A DNA stretch of 6,831 bases from DASXRU01 sp036506395 (GTDB lineage: Bacteria; Acidobacteriota; Blastocatellia; Pyrinomonadales; Pyrinomonadaceae). Position numbers and translations under genes: made by a program. Position 1 is the first letter of the stretch. Every line of letters begins with the position of its first letter. Below are positions 1 through 5,546 of the stretch, piece by piece. The notes below the pieces were generated by a model. It was not told the DNA's origin. It saw only the letters and a program-made list of their open reading frames with translations, and did no database searches. The DNA lies in contig DASXRU010000239.1 of the NCBI GenBank assembly GCA_036506395.1, positions 1-6,831 of the forward strand. The letters run 5' to 3'.

Positions 1-1
1 G

Positions 2-535
2 CTAGTGGTTGGCGAGACAAAGAAATCGCCGCAGACGGTAAAGGCGATCGCCCATAAGACGGGAGTTACGACTGTCCAGGTCACTTCGACACGAATGCTT
101 GGCGCTTACGGATTTCTGCGCGCCTTGTTCGAAATTTTCGCAGAACACAAGACCGCCGTGGATGTTGTTACAACATCTGAAGTCAGCGTGTCATTATCAC
201 TCGACGACACGAGTGCCTTACCGGCGATTGTTTCGAAACTGGAAAAACTCGGCACCGTGTCGATTGAAGAAGGACGCGCGATTCTTTGCGTTGTGGGCGA
301 AGGTTTACGCAGTACGCCCGGCATTGCAGCTCGCATCTTCTCGACGATTAGCGACATAAATGTTTCGTTGATCTCGCAAGGCGCCTCCAAGATTAATCTC
401 ACCTTCGCAGTTGAAGAGACGCGCGTTCGTGAGACGGTGGCCCGGCTGCATAGGGAGTTTTTTGAGAATACAGATGGTGAAGAGGCGATTATCGAAGACG
501 CCACTACCAGGGTCGAAAGCCAGGTAGTCAGATGA
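2..535 (+). CDS. lysC: Aspartate kinase, C-terminal regulatory part (5' end outside window)
   Basis: Aspartokinase phosphorylates L-aspartate with ATP, the first step to lysine, threonine and methionine. Only the C-terminal tandem ACT region is in the window; the frame is open to the left edge, so the GTG at position 5 is not a real start. The first ACT domain holds STRMLGAYGFL (about 86-118) and VVTTSEVSVSL (about 161-193). This matches the lysine-binding segment of monofunctional LysC-type enzymes, with the Met, Gly-Phe-Leu, Asp and Ser-Glu positions kept. The second ACT domain has VVGEGLRSTPGIAARIF and SQGASKINLTF, also LysC-like. Feedback inhibition by lysine is therefore likely but inferred. 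No homoserine dehydrogenase domain follows. The stop overlaps the next gene's start as ATGA, so translation is probably coupled. Confidence 0.93.
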   Translation, partial: LVVGETKKSPQTVKAIAHKTGVTTVQVTSTRMLGAYGFLRALFEIFAEHKTAVDVVTTSEVSVSLSLDDTSALPAIVSKLEKLGTVSIEEGRAILCVVGEGLRSTPGIAARIFSTISDINVSLISQGASKINLTFAVEETRVRETVARLHREFFENTDGEEAIIEDATTRVESQVVR

Positions 536-1533
536 ACCTCTTCCAGCTAGCACGCAAACTGATCGACATTCCTTCGGTGACTGGTGAGGAGAGACTGGTC
601 GGGTTGTTTTTGAAGTCGCATCTCGAAGGTCTGGGCTACAGCGTCGAGATGCAGCACGTCGAAAAGGGTCGCTGCAACGTGATTGCCACGACTGGCGCCC
701 CACCGCGCATCGTGCTTTCAACCCACATGGACACAGTGCCGCCACATATAGGGTGCCGAGAAGATGATCGCTTCATCTACGGACGCGGGGCCTGTGACAC
801 CAAGGGAATCATCGCCGCGCAAATCTTCGCCGCCGAACGGCTCCGTGGCGCCGGCTTTCGCGAGGTGGGTTTGCTGTTCACGGTCGATGAGGAGTTATCC
901 AGCCTTGGCGCGCAAGTCGCGAACGAACATCCATTGGCGGAGCAGTGTCGTTACTTGATCAATGGGGAACCGACAGATAATCGTCTGGCGACGGGCACCA
1001 AAGGATCGCTTCGCTTGACTGTCAAGACTGAAGGCCGGGCCGCTCATTCAGCCTATCCGGAGCAAGGCGAATCGGCAATTGAGAAAATGCTGGACATTCT
1101 CGCGAGCATTCGCGACTGCGTTTGGCCCGGCGATGCGTTCTTTGGCGACACCACATGCAACATCGGCGTAATTGCCGGCGGTACACGGCCGAATGTCATA
1201 CCGGCGGAAGCGAGCGCCGAGTTGCAGATTCGATTGGCAACCGGCGCCAGCGCGGTTAAGCAAGCCCTGGAGAATGTGGTCGCCGGTCGGGCAACTTTGG
1301 AATACACTTCGGAGCACGATCCGGTCCGTCTGCATTCGGTCGGAGGCTTTGATCAATGTGTGGTGCGCTTCACAACCGACATTCCGTACCTGGCCCGCTG
1401 GGGCACACCGCTTTTGCTGGGACCGGGCTCGATCCTGGACGCGCATACGGAGCACGAGCGAGTTGCAAAGAGTGAACTGGTTGGCGCGGTGGACCTTTAT
1501 GTGAAACTGGTCGAGGGGCTCAACTTGGCTTAG
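532..1533 (+). CDS. dapE: M20-family metallo-deacylase, probable succinyl-DAP desuccinylase
   Basis: This 333-residue cytoplasmic protein is a dinuclear-zinc M20 peptidase-family hydrolase. Metal ligands and catalytic residues can be placed: STHMDTVPP with H65 and D67, GRGACDTKG with bridging D89, VDEE with E120/E121, GEPTD with E146, and a C-terminal His in AHTEHERV (H305). GRAAHSAYP (H172) marks the dimerisation-domain insert. It is shorter than the roughly 375-residue E. coli DapE and looks more like the ArgE/LysK/acetyl-lysine deacetylase side of the family. Its place between lysC and dapB, with dapD downstream, argues for release of succinate from N-succinyl-L,L-DAP. Acetylornithine or LysW-lysine hydrolysis are the alternatives. 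The ATG overlaps the lysC stop by 4 bp, which fixes the start. Confidence 0.8.
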   Translation: MNLFQLARKLIDIPSVTGEERLVGLFLKSHLEGLGYSVEMQHVEKGRCNVIATTGAPPRIVLSTHMDTVPPHIGCREDDRFIYGRGACDTKGIIAAQIFAAERLRGAGFREVGLLFTVDEELSSLGAQVANEHPLAEQCRYLINGEPTDNRLATGTKGSLRLTVKTEGRAAHSAYPEQGESAIEKMLDILASIRDCVWPGDAFFGDTTCNIGVIAGGTRPNVIPAEASAELQIRLATGASAVKQALENVVAGRATLEYTSEHDPVRLHSVGGFDQCVVRFTTDIPYLARWGTPLLLGPGSILDAHTEHERVAKSELVGAVDLYVKLVEGLNLA

Positions 1534-1534
1534 C

Positions 1535-1628
1535 GCAGTCAGGAAGGGGGCATGCCCCCGCTGTCTTAGTCATCTTGCAGGCTCAGGTTGAAATAATAAG
1601 AGCGGGGGCATGCCCCCTTCCTGACTGC
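1535..1628. repeat. REPIN-like perfect 28-bp inverted repeat
   Basis: The arms at 1535-1562 and 1601-1628 are exact reverse complements over 28 bp, separated by a 38-bp spacer. Each arm itself contains the 14-bp palindrome gggggcatgccccc (1546-1559 and 1604-1617). A pair of short palindromes in inverted orientation is the architecture of REP doublets (REPINs). The element begins one base after the dapE stop. It could fold in mRNA and attenuate read-through into dapB, but no T-tract follows, so it is not a standard intrinsic terminator. No transposase is visible nearby. Confidence 0.85.
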
Positions 1629-1700
1629 AGGTTGGACAAGTTGAAGGCTTTGCAGGTTGAACAAGTTGAAAGCTTTGCAGGTGGGATTAGTTGAAAGCTT
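1626..1700. repeat. Three tandem 25-bp repeats
   Basis: Units at 1626-1650, 1651-1675 and 1676-1700 each start tgcaggt and end agttgaa-g-ctt. Units 1 and 2 differ at 2 positions, units 2 and 3 at 4. The first unit overlaps the right arm of the preceding inverted repeat by 3 bases. A degenerate partial relative starts at 1576 inside that repeat's spacer (tgcaggctcaggttgaaa). There is no spacer-repeat alternation, so this is not CRISPR. The function is unknown; slippage or a degenerate intergenic repeat are plausible origins. Confidence 0.8.
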
Positions 1701-1712
1701 TAGATTTTAGAT

Positions 1713-1718
1713 GAAGGA
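1713..1718 (+). promoter_or_regulatory. Ribosome binding site for dapB (GTG start)
   Basis: gaagga lies 6 bases before GTG 1725. It supports the GTG as the start of dapB, since the conserved nucleotide-binding strand (KIALIGYGAMG) begins at the very next codon and no in-frame ATG precedes it closely. Confidence 0.65.
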
Positions 1719-1724
1719 TATTCA

Positions 1725-2444
1725 GTGAAGATTGCTTTGATTGGATACGGGGCGATGGGGCAACTGGTTGCCGGGCGCGCGAGCGATGCGGGCGACGAAA
1801 TTGGCGCCACGATCACTTCGCAAGACAACGTCAACATCACAGAGCTCGCCGAGCAGTTAAGTGGCCACGACGTCGCAATCGATTTTTCCGTAGGCGGCGC
1901 TGTACTCGAGCACGTTGAAGCGTGTGCCCGTGCCGACGTGCCACTGGTTGAAGGAACCACCGGTTGGAAAGAGCAGGAGGCTGACGCGCGACGCATTGTC
2001 ACTGCGCACAATGGCGCGCTTGTGTTTGGCGCGAACTTCTCGGTTGGCGTGAATGTGTTCTATCGCATCGTCGCCCATGCAACTTCGTTGTTTGCCGCTG
2101 TGGAAGGGTACGAGCCATTTATCGAAGAGGCGCACCATTCCCGCAAGCGCGACGCCCCTTCCGGCACGGCATTGCGGCTGCGCGACTTGATGGCCCAACA
2201 CCTCAGCGGCGTTGAGATTCCTATTGCCTCGACACGGGCCGGCCACATTCCCGGGACTCATCGGGTTGGTTTTGATTCTGTCGCGGACCAGATCACACTT
2301 ACGCACATGGCCCGGTCGCGAGAAGGCTTTGCTGCTGGTGCGCTGGTAGCGGCGCACTGGATTGCAGGACGCAAAGGCGTTTATGAATTTGCTGAGGTGA
2401 TTGATGAAATATTGAAGAGTGATGGGGATGAGTTTCAGAGATAG
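1725..2444 (+). CDS. dapB: 4-hydroxy-tetrahydrodipicolinate reductase
   Basis: DapB reduces the DapA product to tetrahydrodipicolinate with NAD(P)H. The 239-residue protein has an N-terminal Rossmann motif GYGAMG (7-12), IDFS (52-55), EGTTGW (76-81), and NFSVGVN (104-110) leading into the catalytic domain. The active-site signature EAHHSRKRDAPSGTA (135-149) carries the catalytic His pair H137/H138 and K141. A second substrate-binding stretch is RAGHIPGTHRVGF. It is shorter than the roughly 270-residue E. coli enzyme, like DapB of several other phyla, and nothing essential appears missing. The start is GTG with a Shine-Dalgarno site. The TAG stop overlaps the first two bases of a downstream inverted-repeat element, and both flanking gaps are repeat-filled, unlike the overlapping junctions elsewhere in the cluster. 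Confidence 0.95.
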   Translation: MKIALIGYGAMGQLVAGRASDAGDEIGATITSQDNVNITELAEQLSGHDVAIDFSVGGAVLEHVEACARADVPLVEGTTGWKEQEADARRIVTAHNGALVFGANFSVGVNVFYRIVAHATSLFAAVEGYEPFIEEAHHSRKRDAPSGTALRLRDLMAQHLSGVEIPIASTRAGHIPGTHRVGFDSVADQITLTHMARSREGFAAGALVAAHWIAGRKGVYEFAEVIDEILKSDGDEFQR

Positions 2445-2654
2445 ATTTTCCATATATCATTTGTCATCGAAATGCAGAAGTAACGGAGGGCGGTGTTTAG
2501 AGTACCAACTTTAGTTGGGCTTTTATCTAACAAAAAACTTTTTATTAATAAAAAGCCCGACTGAAGTCGGTACTCTGAACGCCGCATAGGGCACGAGGCG
2601 CATGATGCGAGGGTAATGGAAAATGAGAATTGGGAAATGATATATGGAAAATCT
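2443..2654. mobile_element. MITE-like element with 20-bp perfect terminal inverted repeats
   Basis: The 20 bases at 2443-2462 (agattttccatatatcattt) are the exact reverse complement of 2635-2654. They bound a 212-bp non-coding segment that fills most of the dapB-dapA gap and contains a second, nested long hairpin. A partial copy of the terminal sequence (atggaaaat) recurs inside at 2617-2625, and a small perfect palindrome (cgcatgatgcg) lies at 2599-2609. No target-site duplication is evident in the flanks and no transposase is encoded. The mobile status is therefore inferred from structure alone; a nested intergenic cruciform is the alternative. Confidence 0.5.
2490..2585. repeat. 96-nt imperfect hairpin with a REP-like palindrome in each arm
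   Basis: The arms 2490-2536 and 2539-2585 (47 nt each, 2-nt loop) pair at 38 of 47 positions as Watson-Crick; in + strand RNA, 4 of the remaining 9 would be G-U. Each arm contains its own mini hairpin: ccaact-tt-agttgg at 2505-2518 and ccgact-ga-agtcgg at 2557-2570. The two arms differ by an A-T versus G-C change that keeps both mini hairpins intact. The outer portion near the loop is A/T-rich. It could act as an mRNA processing or stability element between dapB and dapA. There is no U-tract after the stem, so it is not called a terminator. Confidence 0.82.
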
Positions 2655-2673
2655 GCATTAGCTTTTTCCTTTT

Positions 2674-2680
2674 GGGGAGG
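2674..2680 (+). promoter_or_regulatory. Strong ribosome binding site for dapA
   Basis: ggggagg ends 7 bases before ATG 2688. This strong Shine-Dalgarno match fixes the dapA start and suggests independent, efficient initiation after the repeat-filled gap. Confidence 0.8.
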
Positions 2681-2687
2681 TGCTTAA

Positions 2688-3608
2688 ATGACTATCAAGC
2701 TTGACTGGCTGCGCGGATGCGCAACTGCCTTAGTGACTCCGTTCACCAAAAGCGGCGCGGTGGATGAAGATAGGATGCGCTCGCTCGTCGAGTACCAGAT
2801 GAACAATGGTGTGCGGCTGCTTGTCCCCTGCGGCACGACGGGCGAGAGCGCAACCATGACGGAAGAAGAGGATGAGCGCGTCATAAAGTTGACGATTGAT
2901 ACCGCCAGGGGCCGCGCGCGCGTCATTGCCGGGACCGGCAGCAATTCGACCGCGGCTGCCTGCGAGTATTCGCAACGTGCCCGTGCCCTGGGCACTGATG
3001 CAATACTCGTCGTCGCTCCTTACTACAACAAGCCGACGCAGGAAGGACTCTATGCGCATTTTCGCACAGTGGCGGAAGCGGTGAGCGGTCTGCCGGTGGT
3101 GATTTACAACGTACCCGGTCGAACTTCTTCGAATATCTCGGCGCAAACCACGGTACGTCTCGCGCGCGATACGGAAAACATCGTGGCTGTTAAAGAAGCG
3201 TCAGGAAACCTGACGCAGATAATGGAAATTTTGCGCGAGCGTCCTGAAGGCTTCCACGTTCTTTCCGGGGATGACGCGATCACGCTCCCTATGATCGCGC
3301 TTGGTGCTGACGGCTTGATCTCCGTCGCCTCGAATGAAGCGCCGGAGCTGATGTCGCGCCTGGTTGATCTGGCGCTGGCAGGGAAGTGGGATGAAGCGCG
3401 CGATCTTCAATACAAGCTTTTGCCGCTGATGGAAGCGAACTTCATTGAATCGAGTCCCGGTCCGGTCAAAGCTGCAATGGCGATGATGGGTTTGCTCGAA
3501 GAGAACTTCCGGCTGCCGCTGGTTCCGATTCAGGAAAAGAGTCGGGCACGTATACTTGAGGTGATCACTGAACTCGGTCTGCTAAAAGGAACGCCACATG
3601 CTGCGTGA
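2688..3608 (+). CDS. dapA: 4-hydroxy-tetrahydrodipicolinate synthase
   Basis: DapA condenses pyruvate with L-aspartate-4-semialdehyde, the committed step to DAP and lysine. The 306-residue protein is a class I aldolase TIM barrel of usual family length. Seen motifs: CGTTGESAT with T50/T51, APYYNKPTQEG with Y113, YNVPGRT with catalytic Y140 and substrate-binding R145, and VKEASGN with Schiff-base K169, followed by LSGDD and GADGLISVASN. These equal the E. coli catalytic set (Thr, two Tyr, Arg, Lys), which separates it from the related N-acetylneuraminate lyase and KDG aldolase branches. The start is set by ggggagg. Its last 11 bases overlap dapD, so the two are probably co-translated. No lysine riboswitch was seen upstream; control may act through DapA or LysC inhibition. 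Confidence 0.96.
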   Translation: MTIKLDWLRGCATALVTPFTKSGAVDEDRMRSLVEYQMNNGVRLLVPCGTTGESATMTEEEDERVIKLTIDTARGRARVIAGTGSNSTAAACEYSQRARALGTDAILVVAPYYNKPTQEGLYAHFRTVAEAVSGLPVVIYNVPGRTSSNISAQTTVRLARDTENIVAVKEASGNLTQIMEILRERPEGFHVLSGDDAITLPMIALGADGLISVASNEAPELMSRLVDLALAGKWDEARDLQYKLLPLMEANFIESSPGPVKAAMAMMGLLEENFRLPLVPIQEKSRARILEVITELGLLKGTPHAA

Positions 3609-4428
3609 GCGAATCGAAGAGCTGGCGGCGCGAACGAGCACGCAATTCACGCCGGCGGATCGATCTCTTTTCGAGGAGTTCAAGCACGCGCTCAATCGTG
3701 GTGAGATTCGCGCCGCGGAAAAAAAAGCAGACGGCAAGTGGGAAGTGAATTCATGGGTCAAGCAGGGAATCCTGCTGGGCTTTCGCATGGGCGCCATCAC
3801 GGACATGTCCGCGGGGTCCGGTTTACGTTTCTTCGATAAGGACACTTATCCGCTCCGCCCAATGACCGTCGCCGACAACGTACGCATCGTGCCCGGTGGC
3901 TCGAGCATTCGGGACGGGGCATACATTGCCCCCGGTGTGGTGTGCATGCCGCCGATGTACGTGAACGCCGGAGCATACGTTGACGAAGGCACAATGATCG
4001 ACAGTCACGCGCTGGTCGGTTCGTGCGCTCAGATAGGAAAGCGCGTGCACCTATCGGCAGCAGCCCAAATCGGCGGCGTGCTGGAACCAGTAGGCGCGGT
4101 CCCGGTCGTGATCGAAGATGACGTGCTGGTGGGCGGAGGTTGTGGGGTTTACGAAGGAACGGTCGTGCGTGAACGCGCAGTGCTGGCGGCGGGAACGATC
4201 CTTACCGGCTCGACGCCGGTTTACGATCTGGCGCGCGAGGCAATCTACCGGCGCACCGCGGAAAAGCCGCTCGAGATTCCCGCCGGCGCAGTAGTTGTGC
4301 CTGGCTCCCGCGCAGTGCAAAGCGAACGCGGCCGCGAGTGGGGCCTCTCGATTTACGCCGCAGTGATCGTGAAGTACCGCGACGAAAAGACCGAAGGCGC
4401 AGTGCAACTGGAGGACTACCTGCGTTGA
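3598..4428 (+). CDS. dapD: 2,3,4,5-tetrahydropyridine-2,6-dicarboxylate N-succinyltransferase
   Basis: DapD transfers succinyl from succinyl-CoA to tetrahydrodipicolinate and so commits the pathway to the succinylase branch. The 276 residues match the roughly 274 of E. coli DapD. An N-terminal helical domain carries EVNSWVKQGILLGFR (49-63). The left-handed beta-helix of hexapeptide repeats follows, with PPMYVNAGAYVDEGTMID (118-135), VGSCAQIGKRVHLS (140-153) and IGGVLEP (158-164). A C-terminal strand region contains YAAVIVKYRDEKT. The Asp ending GTMID (D135) is the expected active-site acid. The related acetyltransferase DapH is shorter and lacks the N-terminal domain. The start overlaps the end of dapA by 11 bp, and this is the last gene of the tight block. 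Confidence 0.95.
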   Translation: MLRERIEELAARTSTQFTPADRSLFEEFKHALNRGEIRAAEKKADGKWEVNSWVKQGILLGFRMGAITDMSAGSGLRFFDKDTYPLRPMTVADNVRIVPGGSSIRDGAYIAPGVVCMPPMYVNAGAYVDEGTMIDSHALVGSCAQIGKRVHLSAAAQIGGVLEPVGAVPVVIEDDVLVGGGCGVYEGTVVRERAVLAAGTILTGSTPVYDLAREAIYRRTAEKPLEIPAGAVVVPGSRAVQSERGREWGLSIYAAVIVKYRDEKTEGAVQLEDYLR

Positions 4429-4438
4429 GCTGGGAGCC

Positions 4439-4467
4439 TTGACACGAGAGAACAACGAACCTATTTT
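4439..4467 (+). promoter_or_regulatory. Sigma70-like promoter, possibly giving a leaderless mRNA
   Basis: A perfect TTGACA -35 box (4439-4444) is followed by a 17-bp spacer and TATTTT (4462-4467, 4 of 6 to TATAAT). Transcription would begin near 4474-4476, almost exactly at ATG 4476 of the next gene, which also lacks a clear Shine-Dalgarno site. A separate transcription unit starting just after dapD is therefore plausible. It was recognised by eye only. Confidence 0.5.
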
Positions 4468-4475
4468 TGAGCCTG

Positions 4476-4688
4476 ATGTTCCCAATAACTTACATTCAAA
4501 TTTCCGAGAAACACGATGCAAAGGGTTTTCTTGCTTTGGCGAAGAGCGGCGTCCCCGTAAGTTGCCTGCCTCAGAATACCTATGGCGTCCATCCTGAGCA
4601 TCTCAAGATCTTGAAACGTAAACGAATCCCCTTTAAGAAACTGCAAGCCAGCAACATTCGCCTGCCGCGGCCCACTCAGGCTGTATGA
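4476..4688 (+). CDS. Small protein of unknown function, first gene of a two-gene module
   Basis: I do not recognise a named family. The 70-residue product (from ATG 4476) begins MFPITYIQISEKHDAKGF, continues with LALAKSGVPVSCLPQNTYGV, and has a basic middle with KILKRKRIPFKKL before a Pro-rich end (RLPRPTQAV). No signal peptide, membrane span or metal-binding motif is visible. TTG 4467 would add three residues, but the promoter-like site just upstream and the lack of a Shine-Dalgarno site favour ATG. Its stop overlaps the next start as ATGA, a strong sign that both small frames are genuine and act together. The region looks more A/T-rich than the dap genes, which hints at different origin. 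Confidence 0.65.
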   Translation: MFPITYIQISEKHDAKGFLALAKSGVPVSCLPQNTYGVHPEHLKILKRKRIPFKKLQASNIRLPRPTQAV

Positions 4689-4999
4689 GAAAGTATGAAA
4701 TCTACTTGCCTTTGAAATACAACGACGGCAAAGATATCGAGCCGGAGAAAATCAAGCAAATCAAGGAAGAACTCGTAGCGAACTTTGGCGCTATCACAGT
4801 GAGTTCTCGATCGTCGCCGTATCAAGGAACATGGAAGTATGGCGGAGTCGAATACATCGACGACATCATAAAGGTAGAGATCGTCGCTTCCGGCGACAAG
4901 TTGACTAAGGGATTTCTCAAAGATTTCAAAGAACGCCTCAAAGAATCTCTCCAGCAGATCGACATTCTGATCACAACCCACGGCATTCAGGTCATCTGA
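4685..4999 (+). CDS. Conserved-type small alpha/beta protein of unknown function
   Basis: This 104-residue protein starts MRKYEIYLPLKYNDGK and ends ILITTHGIQVI. The predicted order is strand (KYEIYLPLKY), helix (EPEKIKQIKEELVANFG), strand (ITVSS), strand (DDIIKVEIVAS), helix (FLKDFKERLKESLQQ), strand (DILITTHGIQVI). That is a ferredoxin-like beta-alpha-beta-beta-alpha-beta fold by eye. It resembles uncharacterised small proteins I recall from diverse bacteria, but I cannot name a family or function. No catalytic motif, signal peptide or membrane helix is visible. It overlaps the preceding gene by 4 bp and is probably translationally coupled; ligand binding or a regulatory role would be guesses. 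Confidence 0.75.
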   Translation: MRKYEIYLPLKYNDGKDIEPEKIKQIKEELVANFGAITVSSRSSPYQGTWKYGGVEYIDDIIKVEIVASGDKLTKGFLKDFKERLKESLQQIDILITTHGIQVI

Positions 5000-5048
5000 T
5001 GACAAGTAATATGGAAAAGCAGGCCATACATTTTACAGCCTGACTTTG

Positions 5049-5060
5049 TGGCCCTGGCCA
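5049..5060. promoter_or_regulatory. Candidate operator palindrome upstream of the antitoxin gene
   Basis: TGGCC-CT-GGCCA is a perfect 5-bp-arm palindrome 43 bases before the antitoxin start. Type II antitoxins usually repress their own promoter by binding such palindromes. No convincing -35/-10 pair could be placed, so this is weak. Confidence 0.25.
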
Positions 5061-5103
5061 TCCGACGGTAGACAGCGTTAAAAAAAATTGATTTACTCCG
5101 CAC

Positions 5104-5289
5104 ATGAGCAACAAACAGATTGTTGAGGACTTGCTTCAGCGCATTCCAGAGGGTGCTTCGCTGCATGACATCGCGCAGGAGATCGAGTTTATCGCCGCGG
5201 TGCGACAGGGATTGGACGAACTTGATCGTGGTGAGCGGATACCAATAGAGGAAGTCGAGCGTGAGCTTCCCTCATGGATTATCAAGTAA
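5104..5289 (+). CDS. Type II antitoxin-like small protein (ParE/RelE partner)
   Basis: The 61-residue acidic protein has the pattern LLQRIPEGASLHDIAQEIEF, a central helix (IAAVRQGLDELDRGERIP) and a C-terminal EEVERELPSWIIK. This is typical of short antitoxins paired with ParE/RelE toxins: an N-terminal dimerising or DNA-binding part, then the toxin-wrapping helix with the EGL/DEG...EEV motif. The ATG of the downstream toxin overlaps its last 16 bases, the usual TA arrangement. It would neutralise the toxin and autorepress the operon. There is no obvious Shine-Dalgarno site before ATG 5104 (the upstream bases are A-rich). The gene is intact, but its toxin is disrupted, so it may be an orphan. 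Confidence 0.7.
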   Translation: MSNKQIVEDLLQRIPEGASLHDIAQEIEFIAAVRQGLDELDRGERIPIEEVERELPSWIIK

Positions 5290-5546
5290 TCCTTTCGCCC
5301 TCTGCCCTCGCTGACCTGCGTGACATTGTCCGTTACATCTCCTTCGATGCGCCAGATTGCGCCCTTGAATTCGGTCGGTTTCTTATTTCGCGGACCCGGC
5401 TTCTCGCGCAATCCCCGGAACTTGGCAGGCTCGTGCCGGAGTTTGAAGACCAGTTCATTCGCTGGCGAAGGCCGAGATCTCCTCATCGAGGCGAAGTCTT
5501 CTACCGACACTGCATTCTGCCGGATGGCCGTCGGACAGCTCCTTGA
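5274..5546 (+). pseudogene. ParE/RelE-family toxin, 3' end replaced (truncated)
   Basis: The first about 63 residues read as a ParE/RelE toxin: MDYQVILSPSALADLRDIVR, then a helix carrying ALEFGRFLISRTRLLAQSPELG and RLVPEFEDQFIR. ParE proteins normally continue with the beta-strands that hold the functional Arg/Tyr residues (a region like REI-x-x-x-Y-R-V-x-Y). Here the frame instead runs into WRRPRSPHRG and unrelated sequence to a stop at 5546. The total of 90 residues happens to look like a normal toxin length, so automatic tools may call it intact. From about 5463 onward the DNA makes sense only in the +1 frame as part of a nuclease. I infer a rearrangement at roughly 5460-5472 that removed the toxin's C-terminal half. 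Confidence 0.7.

Noticed and set aside
106..504. Open frame on the - strand opposite lysC
   Set aside because: It is a shadow of a clearly conserved aspartokinase frame; its protein shows no recognisable motif and has no supporting ribosome site.
1048..1455. Open frames on both strands inside the dapE-like gene
   Set aside because: The + strand M20 frame carries all catalytic motifs over the same DNA, so the others are by-products of codon composition.
1535..1628. Intrinsic terminator after dapE
   Set aside because: The hairpin is long with a 38-bp spacer and is not followed by a T-tract; the doublet architecture fits a repeat element better.
1626..1700. Possible CRISPR array
   Set aside because: The three units are directly adjacent with no spacers and there are no cas genes.
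2445..2687. Lysine riboswitch before dapA
   Set aside because: The gap is explained by nested inverted repeats; I could not find the multi-helix L-box core or an expression-platform terminator with a T-tract.
4051..4521. Long - strand frame opposite dapD
   Set aside because: It runs antisense to the well-conserved beta-helix of DapD and shows no family features.
5274..5546. Intact 90-residue ParE toxin
   Set aside because: Family-like sequence stops near residue 63, and the rest reads as a nuclease fragment in another frame, so it is treated as truncated.
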